Source of the DNA: Diplosphaera chodatii
Lineage: Eukaryota; Chlorophyta; Trebouxiophyceae; Prasiolales; Stichococcaceae
NCBI GenBank assembly: GCA_032358165.1
Contig: JAALGY010000053.1
Location: forward strand, 1,178,001-1,242,000
DNA: 64,000 nt
Direction: 5' to 3'
This document shows positions 21,301-33,108 of this stretch, piece by piece (position 1 is the first letter of the stretch; every line of letters begins with the position of its first letter). The translations under genes were made by a program, and so were the position numbers. The notes beneath the pieces are model-generated. The model did no database searches, was not told the DNA's origin, and saw only the letters and a list, made by a program, of their open reading frames with translations.

Positions 21301-23967
21301 CCGCGCATGTTGCTTATCGTGTATCCGTGCTGCTCTCCACTTGCTGTTGCTGGTCACACAGCGGCACGCTGCCTGCGTCCACGCATGCTCTTCCTCCCTG
21401 CAGGGCCAGCAGCTGTTTGTGGCGCAGCCGCAAGCGGGGCTCATGGTGGAGCAGACCCAGCAGCAGCAGCAGCAGCACATCGTCACCCACATGGTCAGCT
21501 TGCCCAGTGTGTCGATGGCGCCTCTCCACCAGCATCAGCAGCGGCTGCCAGCAGCAGCGATACAGCAGGTAAGTGTGCTGTATGTGCTGCACAAGCTGTC
21601 TGAGCTCCGCCCGACGCCAGCATGGCACACAGTTCACTCGGGGGATCCGCGGCCCGAAATAACCGTTGAGTGCCATTTCCATGCAGCCGTCGATGCACAC
21701 GGGGGTGGTCAGCCCCCATGCCAGCGGCCTCACTCAGTCGATCGCACACGCGCGCTCGCAGTCGGCGATGGAGCTGCAAAGCGCCGTGGCGGAGGCCCAA
21801 AGCCTGGCAGCGCAGGCAGCAGAAGCGCAGAACAGGGTCCAGCAGGTGGCTCAGGTACACACACTGTCTGTCCCACCAGCATGTACAGCATTGGCCTGGC
21901 CACTGCACTTGTGTCTGGGTCACGAATGCATCACCGGGGGCGTCATCGTCAACTGACAGCAGTTGACACACACTTGCAGGCACACGCCCAGGCGGAGGCG
22001 AATGCACAGGTGCTCGCGGCGGCATCACTGCACCCAGAGATGGAGGCGCAGTCCGACCCCACCCTGCAGCAGGCGCCCAGCCTCGCATCGCACATGGCCA
22101 CCGCGCAGTCCATGCAGCACAGCAGCCTCAGCAGCCACCCGGGCCCGCTGCTCTCCCAGCCTCAGGCAAGCGGGCACCCTCGCCAGGATGCATGTGCCTC
22201 GGCACAGCGCCGCCATGCATGCTGCACCGTGCGCACGCTGCCACATGCCCAGCTCCACCACTGATGCTGTCTGGTGCAGGCGTCGGAAGTAGGCAGCGGC
22301 ATGCAGATGTCGAACAGCATGCTGGCGCAGCAGGGCAGCATGGTGAGCCCCTCCGCCCCGCTCCCGCCGAGCGGCAGGCGCCCCGGGGCCGGCGCCAGCG
22401 CGATGCATCAGGTCCGCTGCCAATCAGCATCTGCCCCTTTGTAGCTCGTGGTGATCAGTACCCAAGCGTGTGCAAGAGCGGACTGGCCAGGAGTCAGCTA
22501 CCCAAGTGGCAAGCTTCCAACACCATGACCCCTTGTCCGGCAGGCGAAGCAGAGCACGCCACCGCTGGCGCGGACACCGGGGGCGGGCCTGCTGCGCCAG
22601 GGCAGCCCCGCCTCCAGCATGGGGCCCGCCCCCAGCATCATGAGCCACGGCAGCAGCGCGTTGGCACAGCCAGGGACAGCGGACAGCGCTGCGCACCCAT
22701 CCCCGCCACCACACATGCAGGTGGCCATCTGCGTTCTGGGTCGTGACCCGTATGGCATCACGGCAAGCGGCCACCTGCTGACTTCGTTGTGTGTTGGGCC
22801 AACAGGAGGTGCACTCGTCCAACAACCTGGCTTCGCACCGCCACAGCGGCCTGTTGCACATCCCAGACATCGTGGCCGAGCATGATGTGGCTGTGACAGC
22901 TGTCCCACATGCTGCCACCCCGCCACCGCAGCCCTTGCCACCCAGCGCGTTTTTAAAGGTGCAACACGAGCAGCATGAGCTGGCTGCAGCGCAGCAGCAA
23001 GTTGTGCACATGCAGCAGCGGGAGCAGCTGCTCCAGCAGCAGGCCGCCGAGGTGGCGACGGCAGCGGCGGCAGCGCAGCCACCTGGCGGCGCCGCACCTC
23101 AGGTGCAGGCACCCCTGCAGTCGCTGGGCTCGGCGAAGGACTTTGTCAATGGCGCAAGCAGCATGCACACGGTGGCTTCGCAGCAGCACCTGGGACAGCA
23201 GCCCGCAGCGATGCAGACAATTGCCGCGCAACAGCAGCTGGCGCACGCAGCCAGCATGCACTCGCTGGGCTCGGCGCAGGACTTCAGCGGCGCTGCGGCC
23301 CCCCAGCAGCTGGCTAGCGCTGTGTCCATGCGCACACTGGGGTCGGTGCAGGACTTTGGGGCGGAGGCGTGCGCCGCGCAGCTGTCTGGCCCCGTCCGCA
23401 TGCAGTCCCTGGGCTCGCAGCAGGACTTTGGCGTGGCGGGCCTGCACGCCGTCGCATCGCAGCAGCGCATGTCGCACCAGCAGTCGGCGGCAGACCTGCA
23501 GTCCCTGGCCTCGCAGCAGCACCAGACGCAGTCCCTGCCTGTGGACCACCAAGGGCAGCAGCCGACGGGCATGCAGGTGACCTTGCTCGCACAGCTGGCG
23601 TAATTCATTGATTCTGGCGGTTGCAAAGTGTCACACTGACCCTGACATGTGAGTATGGCCGCACCTCTGGCGAGCACCACGTCGTCACCACTACCACCAC
23701 CCGCAGGCCACCAGCCAGCAGGCGCACGCGGACCAGCAGCTGCTGGGCATGCTGGATCAGCATGCTGGCGGCAACGGCTTGCCATCCGTCCATGGCGATG
23801 GGCTGTCGCTTGTCATGCCGACAGCACTGGAGCCCCTGATCGCTTTGCAGAATGGCAACGCCGAGCTGGATGGCCAGCTGTCGCCGGTCGTGGCACTGCA
23901 CAACTTCTCAGGAGACATGTCGCACCCAGCGCAACCACTCATGCCCAGCTCCCAGGCTCCATTGTGA
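18310..23967 (+). CDS. Large Q/A/H-rich repeat protein, possible nuclear regulator (novel)
   Basis: I do not recognise this gene. Seventeen exons close in phase to about 1235 residues: 18310-18732, 18849-19043, 19158-19353, 19554-19738, 19812-20006, 20117-20258, 20403-20566, 20721-20777, 20884-20985, 21102-21290, 21404-21568, 21687-21854, 21980-22165, 22280-22411, 22544-22720, 22806-23576 and 23707-23967. Residues 1-141 are acidic, Gln/Ser-rich and contain a SUMO-type VKQE. Residues 142-206 form a compact, non-repetitive block (LLADECRLLGPMLGG, GEKSRLTLAKIVRGIAAGDV). Residues 207-270 are a coiled coil (DLQQQVDMLRR, LQNENAELRLEL). About 334-519 and 672-790 are Ala/Gln/His helices built on AHSLEAQA. 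A second repeat, M-x-[ST]-[LIV]-[GA]-S-x-Q-[DH]-F, fills roughly 995-1140. The layout (acidic/Q-rich, helix block, coiled coil, Q-rich tail) suggests a transcriptional regulator, which is inference. The intron after 22165 is GC-AG. Upstream exons may exist. Confidence 0.75.
19917..20777 (+). repeat. AHSLEAQA-type helical repeat encoded across four exons
   Basis: Four consecutive exons of the repeat gene encode variants of one Ala/Gln/His pattern. Examples are QSLEAQAEAQ, AVQAHSLEAQAYAHAEAQAH, HVHSLEAQAHAHAQQ and MQAHSLQ. The DNA shows matching GCGCAGGCGCAC-like runs. Related pieces recur in the exons at 21687-21854 (EAQSLAAQAAEAQ) and 21980-22165 (AHAQAEANAQ). Confidence 0.8.
21459..21476 (+). 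repeat. CAG microsatellite inside coding sequence
   Basis: About six tandem CAG codons encode a Gln run in the exon 21404-21568 of the repeat gene. It is a likely site of length polymorphism. Confidence 0.7.
23112..23545 (+). repeat. Tandem M-x-SLGS-x-QDF protein repeat, about eight copies
   Basis: The largest exon of the repeat gene carries successive units beginning LQSLGSAKDF, MHTVASQQHL, MQTIAAQQQL, MHSLGSAQDF, MRTLGSVQDF, MQSLGSQQDF, LHAVASQQRM and LQSLASQQH. Unit length varies from about 15 to 24 residues. The units alternate between an SLGS-x-QDF form and a VAS-QQ form. Confidence 0.85.
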
Positions 23968-24497
23968 TGGGCAGCCTGCAGCCACAACTTCAGACGACTC
24001 GGGAATCGAAAGTCAGTAAAGTATCCTGTAGCGTGCTCCTTGCTGCTCGTGCACGGGGCACAAACATGAGGCAGCATTGCCGAACAAGCAGACCTCTCCT
24101 GTAGGAGAACTGAATTGTATAGGTGGTGGGCTGTCGGTGGTACGGTGGACTGGATCCTTTTTGAGTTTTGGGCAGCATTGGTGTGCATTCGTATGTTGGG
24201 GATGCAGGGCCATGGCCGCAGCTGTGTATCAGGTATTGTTGATGACGATGACGAAGATCGACTGCTGTTCTCAGGGCATTGTGTGTATGCTGATCAATAC
24301 CGTATGTAAGGTTTCAGGAAACCTCATCACACATTCCACATAATCTCATTGTGACTGAACCGATCGTTCTGCACGAAAGCAAGGACGCCCCGCGCACCGA
24401 TGTCTCATCCTTCTTTCTGTCGTAAGGCACAAACAGCCTGTCAGATGCACACGTTCGGCAGCCAGCAGCAACCTCGTTCGCTATGCTCCATGCAAAG
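23968..24497. other. Convergent 3' intergenic region
   Basis: 530 bp lie between the stop codons of the repeat gene (+) and the basic-protein gene (-). A TGTAA at 24305-24309 is a candidate poly(A) signal for the repeat gene. No coding signal. Confidence 0.5.
24305..24309 (+). terminator. TGTAA polyadenylation signal candidate
   Basis: TGTAA about 340 bp after the stop of the repeat-protein gene, on the same strand. Motif and position only. Confidence 0.35.
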
Positions 24498-25295
24498 TCA
24501 TGTCCGCACCCGCTTCTTGTGACGCATGCCCATATCATCTATTTCGCTGCTGCTAGAGCTCCGCCGTTTCCTGCGGCGCTGCGCCTCGCTGTCGGAGCTG
24601 CTGCTGCTGGAGGCTTTGCGGCTTTTGTGCTTCGACTTCTTGTGTTTGTCCTTCTTAGTTTTCTCCTGCTTTGAGATGAAGGCGCATGTCCGACCAGGCC
24701 ATGCACCGGAGGGTCGCATAGTAACGAGGACGGCAGACAAGGCCACTTACATGCTTATGTTTGTGGTGTTTCTTGTGACTCTTGTGGTGGTGGTGCGAGG
24801 CTTTGTGTTCCCTCGCGGCCAGCGCCGCCATTTCCGCCTGCTCTACCTCAGCCGCTGCCTGAATAAAGCGGGGCATGCAGCCCGCGGTGCGCACCAAACC
24901 ATGTCAGCACGCCTTCGACCGCAGTGCCTTGCTCAGGTCAGGTCACACTCGCGGTGCAGCAGGGTTGAGCAGGTTTGCTGGACACCAGGACTCACCGCTG
25001 CCAGTGCTGCCTGCTCTAGGCGGTCTGAAAACTCAGACCGCTTGGCCTTGCTGCTGAGCTTTCGCTGCACCTGTACATGTAAGCTTCGCCTGAATCAGCT
25101 TGGCGGCAAGCACGCAGATTGCCTGAGCTGCACGCACCAGCTCAGCCGAGTCGTCAGCCAAAGGAGGTACCCAGACGCCACCATGCCGCAGCCTGCGGCA
25201 GCGTCACGTACCTTCTCCAGGATCTCCTGCTGGAAGGCTGCCTTCGTAGAAGGGTCCACATCAGGGATCGCTGGAGGAGGGTTGATGCGGCTCAT
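24498..25295 (-). CDS. Small Lys/Ser/His-rich basic protein, probably nuclear
   Basis: Not assigned to a family. Four exons (25212-25295, 24996-25070, 24751-24858, 24498-24665) close exactly to 144 residues with GTACGT, GTGAGT and GTAAGT donors. The N terminus MSRINPPPAIPDVDPSTKAA is followed by a short helical, Ala/Glu-rich middle (EQAEMAALAAREHKA). Then come a His/Lys block (HHHHKSHKKHHKHKH), a Lys-rich block (KTKKDKHKKSKHKSRK), a Ser run (ASSSSSSDSEAQ) and RRRKRRSSSSSEIDD. The tail MGMRHKKRVRT is basic. Such Lys-His-Ser and RS-like tracts are typical of nuclear-speckle or splicing-associated proteins, and several NLS-like clusters are visible; this role is inference. It is divergent from PUM3 with 293 bp between start codons. 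An upstream coding exon cannot be excluded. Confidence 0.75.
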
Positions 25296-25588
25296 GATGG
25301 GCGCGGCAGCGTCAATGCAGCGAACTGCTCAGCTGTGCACGGGTGATGTGCTGACACAGCGCTGGGGTATGGCAGCAGGTGCGCAAGCCTGACAACTATG
25401 CGGTCATCACTTCTCCCAACAATGGGTACACAGAAGCGACATAATAATGACAAAGGGCTGAGTGGGCTCTGCTTTCATGATGACATGAGCAGGTTTTGCA
25501 GCAGGCGCTGCTCATCGCTGAGCGTGCAGCAGTCCTACCATTTGCTCGTTCCGTCGATCCACCCCGAGTACTGTGCTCCTGACATCCC
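25296..25588. promoter_or_regulatory. Compact bidirectional promoter region
   Basis: 293 bp separate the start codon of the basic nuclear-type protein (-) from that of PUM3 (+). Both promoters and 5' UTRs must fit here unless upstream exons exist. No clear TATA box. Confidence 0.4.
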
Positions 25589-28500
25589 ATGGCCCAGCCA
25601 AAAGCCAAAGCCAAGCCGGCAGCGGCCGGCGTGCAGGCCGCCAGGAAGCACAAGGGCAGGCCATCGCACAACAAAGGCTCCCAGAAGCAGACGTCAGATG
25701 CCGACGCGAAGGCAATCCAACAGCTGCTTGCCAGGTGACCGTTGGCCTGTGTTTGGTCTGAGCGATGAACTCATGGCCGGCATCGTATTGGCAGTGGTGA
25801 CGGATCAGCCGCCGTGTCCGCAGGCAGAAGCGAAAGCGCAAGGAGCCGCCTGCTGCAGAGGCCCCTGGGCCGGACACGAAGCGGCCGAGGAAGCAGGAGA
25901 GTCGGGAGAAGACTCAGGTAGACCACGGCTGCTGCGCACGCCTGCATTGCCCGGGCAGCCGTCAGGGGCGCGCCTTATCGCACATGCTCATTTTGGAGTT
26001 CAGCAGACGCAAACCACCTACATACATAGCTGTTGCAGATCGCGTCATGGGCATTGTACTTCTGCGACCTGCAGGAGGCGATCCGGCTGTGGGAGGAGCT
26101 GCGGCAGCAGGAGACGCCGGCGGCTCGGCGCCTGGAGCTGGTCGCCTCCATCCTGGGCCTTATCAAGGGCCACATGGCCAACATGGCCGCGTCGCCCACC
26201 GCCTCGCGCATTATACAGTCCTGCATCAAGCACGGGTCGCCTGCGCACCGCGCACAGGTGCAGCTGCTGCTGCTCCTCGGCACCCCGATTGCATGCCTGT
26301 CCAAACTGTGTGCTTGCAAACCTTTGGCTTGCAAACGCACAGCACGTGCGTGGTCGCCAACCTGCAGGTTCTCGACGACATCAGGCCGCAGCTTGTGGAG
26401 CTGGCGCAAAACCCGTACGCCCACTTCCTGATCAGCAAGCTGCTGACCAAGGCCACTCGCGCCGATGCCTCAGGTCAGCACCATGCTTGACTTGTGATGG
26501 TTGCAGACGTTGCGGCACTCGCTTGCAAATGGAAGCACACAGCTGTGATGGTTGCTGTGTCAAGCTGGCGCCGGTGATTAGCAAAATTACTGCGTTATCT
26601 TACCGAAGGCTGCCACCTCTGTGTCAGCAGTCATGTGGAAAGCTAACACGATGAGGCGCCAGCTGTGCATCACGAGACTTATGCGTGCAAACAACCATGC
26701 GGGGTATGAAACCCAGTCATCGCGCAATTCCTGACGCTGGTCGGGTCATGGCTCCGCAGACAGCAGTATCAGTTGCTGATGAGGCCTCCTCCGGGCGTCG
26801 TGGCACCTCAGTCGCCACCTCGTGTCAAAGGGGGGCCCACAACGTGTCCAAGCCTCAACAGGCCATCTACATCTGCCTGCACAGAGTTGACGCTGTTGCC
26901 CCTGGAATGCAGGGATCATCAAGGCCTTCAAGGGCCGTGTGCCGCAGCTGCTGCGCCACCCCAATGGCGCAGCCGTGATTGATGACGCCTATAATGCAGC
27001 ATACCCGGCGCAGCGCAATGCCATGGCAGCAGAGTTCTACGGAAAGGAGTTCACGCTGTTCGAGGTGGGGTGATGAAGTTGGACAACTGCTAGGTGCTTG
27101 CCCCATTGACGGTCACTTGCCAGCTGCAACCAAGCCGCCCCAAACATGATCGCATCCACCACAGGGCAGCGTGCCGGCGTCGCTCAAAGGGGTGCTCGCA
27201 GCAGCTGATCCAGTCAAGAAGCGCCAGGTGCTGCAGAGCCTATCGCAGCACATCATACCCATCATGGAGAAGGGCCTGGTCGACTCGCTGCTGTCGCACA
27301 GGTGCGAAAACTGGACATGCACCTGTCTGCACACCGGAAGGTGCCAAGGAGTTTTACGTTGGGCTGCGCAGGATCATGGGGGTTTGACGATTGTCAAGCG
27401 CTTTCTTGTGAACTATGGATGCAGGCTCATAGCAGAGTACCTTTCTGCAGCGCCAACATCAGCAGTGGAGGACGCGGTACAGACACTGGCCGGCATCAAC
27501 CTGCTGCGCATGGCGCATACGCACGATGGTGCAAACGCTGCGTGCGCTGTGCTTGTGTACGGCACTGCGAAGGACCGCAAGCAGGCTGTCAAGGCCATGC
27601 AAGGTGGGTGTGAGCTGGTCTGAGCGGGCTGGTGTTGCGGCACGAATGTGCTGCGGGATTGCACACTTGTTGTACTGGCACCCGCAGGGCATGTCAAGAC
27701 GATGGCCAGCGACCAGTGGGCGCACCTGGTGCTCATCTCAGCGCTCACCCGGGTCGACGACACCGCCCTCCTGCGGAAGCACATTGTCTCAGACCTACAG
27801 GCACGCACATCGCTGCTGCCACTGCAAGGGCAGCGACAGCACCTGTGTGTCTGCAAGCTCAATGAGGACAACACCGACGGGCGGACTGACCCCCTGATGA
27901 CACGTCGAACCTGCGCACTGATGGCGCACCTGAGAGCTGTAGCCTGCTGCGAGAACACAGCATGCACCGTGCTGCCACTACTGTGCGGCTTGCACGATTT
28001 CGCTGTGCTCACCCTGCACTGCAGGCTCTATAAAGCATGTCTTGTGATCACTGGTCGCCGTAATCTCATATCTGTAGCGTTGTCCTCCTGCAGGCAGACC
28101 TGGCGGACCTGCTGGGGGACGTCAGCGCCCGGCGCGTGCTCATGCAGCTGCTGAACCCGGCTGCAGCGCGGCGCTCACTGCCCCCAGAGGCCACAGCCGT
28201 GCTGGAGCCGCCGCAGCGCCTCAGATCAGCAGCCAAGGCTGCTGCAGCCCCAGAGCCGGCACCCGCTGCAGGACCGCCGGATGACGGCGCACCTGCCGAG
28301 CGCGAGGCGCAGGATGTTGCTGGCAGCACAGGCGCGGCAGAGCAGGTACTTCCAGTGTCTGAGTCACGTCTCATGTGTACATGTTGACCAGATGTATAAC
28401 AAACATGCAGCAGGTCCCGCCGCATCACTAGCCTGATGGTACCATCACTGATGTTGCTGATTCTGTCCACAGGTTCCCTTGGGTCTGAGCAAGAAGGACC

Positions 28501-29503
28501 CACTGCTGCGGCGGCGGGAGCTGCTGGGCAGCGGCCAGGGCAGCCTGGCCGCGCGCCTGCTCGCTGCCGTCACTGATGCGGCGTCCACGCTGCTGCACGG
28601 CAAGAGCAGCGGCGAGCTGATCAGTGAAGTAGTGCGGGGTGGCTCTGATGGTGAGCCTTGCAAATGCACGTCGAATCTGTTCTGTGTAATGGACCCAGGA
28701 GAGGTTTCAGTCATGGCCACTGGCCGCACGCTGACAGTGTGAGAGGGCCGAGATGGCATACTGGGCATGCTGCAACTGGGCTCATGCTTCGTTGACACTT
28801 GTATCTGTTGAGCAGGCCTCTTGCAGCAGGCAGAGCCAGATGCACTTGCATCGTTGCATGATGCCGTGGTGCAGCTGGCAGGGCGACCCCTTGCAGATGA
28901 AGGTGCGCAGTGCATCATCCATGAGCTTGCCAGTCATTGTACTGTCTGTCCGGTACACTACAGTGTCTTATCAATCATTCGGCAGGTGATGATCACATTC
29001 TGATGGAGTTTTACAGCAGCCGTACACTGCGCAATCTGGTGCTCAGCTCAGCGGATGGCCAGGCCGTGCCGTTCATCGAGAAATTATGGTCTGGTGTGTT
29101 CAAGGACCGCTGTCAGCAGTTCCTGGGTGAGCGCTTGCAACCAGCGGGCACTCGCATCTCGCCGGCTTTCTGCTGTGTATCCACGATCTTGCTGGACATG
29201 TGCCATGTGCGATCGCAGGCACCCATGCAGAAAAGATTCTTGCAGCCCTGCTGGAGTGCGGCTGTGAGAGCGTTCAAGAGGCAGCCCATCAGCAGCTCGA
29301 GGTCGGCCTGGTGCACATCGCAAATGCGCTTTGCTTAGCATGTGCAGTATGGCACACCGCTTGACGATGCTTGTTGTTCCCCTTAACAGGGAGTCCTCAC
29401 TGAGCCGGTACAGGTGTGGTTGGCACGGCATAAATTGGTACCAAGTGAACAGGTGGCCAAACGAAAGGAGGGTAGGGCAGCAGCCAAACGCAAGACTGCC
29501 TGA
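25589..29503 (+). CDS. PUM3: Pumilio homologue PUM3/Puf6 (ribosome biogenesis)
   Basis: Fourteen exons close to 666 residues: 25589-25734, 25824-25917, 26039-26257, 26368-26473, 26913-27064, 27165-27301, 27425-27603, 27688-27800, 28094-28345, 28473-28650, 28816-28902, 28986-29126, 29219-29301 and 29390-29503. A Lys/Arg-rich N terminus (RQKRKRKEPP, KRPRKQESREK) is nucleolar in style. Then come divergent PUF-like repeats (LGLIKGHMANMAASPTASRI, YAHFLISKLLTKA, IIKAFKGRVPQLLRHPNGAA, LAGINLLRMAHTHDGANAA, GTAKDRKQAVKAM) and the CPL-type C-terminal domain (LLGDVSARRVLMQLLNP, LGLSKKDPLLRRRELL). It ends KRKEGRAAAKRKTA. This is the PUM3/Puf6 branch, which binds RNA without strong sequence preference and acts in 60S assembly and ASH1-type mRNA control in yeast. 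The intron after 27800 seems to use a GC donor (CAG|GCACGC). Confidence 0.93.
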
Positions 29504-30251
29504 CAGAAATTCTGATCGCTGCGGACAGATCCTGCAGACACGACAGTAGCAGGTCATCGACTTATGTCCTGTTAGTTCACAAACAGCAACCGGCGCAGTC
29601 GAACATCTGCTTTGGGCAGCAGCATGTAGCTACATAGTCAAGCACTGCACTACTTGCAGTGCGCTGGCAAGCTGCTGGCCATGAGACGAACGAATGATTT
29701 CAAACCTCTGCAAGCGGGTGTGAGTGCATGCCAGCAGCTTAGCATCACGCCTGATGGGGTCGTCAGTGACAGCTTTTCCGAGTTTGTTTGACTGACAAAT
29801 TGATGAGTGACCGCCGCACAAGCAGGGTAACACGCAGGCAGGGCTATCACACAACCTTGCTCACATGCTGACGAAACTTTGACAAACACGGACACACTGT
29901 CAGCTTAGCTTTGCTGCCAAAACCACCATTGTTTATGGCTCTCTGCCAGCAATCGCACATGCTGTTGCTTACAGCTGGTCACGACCTCCAACAAATCCTC
30001 CCGCCAAAACCCCGCCGAACTCCCGGCAGTTTACCCTGCCCATTTTGCTGCAGCAAAATGGACAGTCAGTTGGCGGAAACGTGCTGCAATACAAGCTTCT
30101 TCTTTTGACTGCTTGGGCTGGTCACAACGTGCCATTTATTTCCCCTACCTCCACACCTGCTGTCGCAGCTGCTGCCGGCACCCACCGATGTAGGCGACAT
30201 ACGTCCAGTCAACAGGCTTGACAAGCTTTCGAACGTGCTACAATACTCGGC
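29504..30251. other. Tandem intergenic region PUM3 / RF1
   Basis: 748 bp between the PUM3 stop and the RF1 start, both on the + strand. It should contain the PUM3 3' UTR and the RF1 promoter. It is lower in G+C than its neighbours; no coding frame is supported. Confidence 0.45.
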
Positions 30252-32812
<2,561 letters not shown>

Positions 32813-33108
32813 AGACATGCTGGCCCATGTGTGAGCATGTGTCACCAGGGAGAAGTCAAACCCACTCAGCCTGATGTACTCTGAAGACAGCTTCATCCTA
32901 TCAGCATTGATATGTACCACGCTGCTTTGACAGCTACATCACTGCGGCAGACTTTCCTAGGCAATGCGCTCTGCACCCGCAGTATCTGGAAGCATCATTG
33001 GCAATTGCTGCACCATATTGCTGATACTATCTGTTGGCCTGGATGACAGCGCCCATGACAACAGCATTGCCATGGACAGATTGTAACGACAACCACACGC
33101 TGTCGCTT
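32813..33108. other. Convergent 3' gap
   Basis: 296 bp between the stop codons of RF1 (+) and PKG (-). Presumed 3' UTRs only. Confidence 0.45.

Noticed and set aside
20061..21308. 415-codon frame on the - strand across the repeat gene
   Set aside because: It is the antisense shadow of GCG/CAG-rich coding repeats; the sense exons close in phase and have consistent splice sites.
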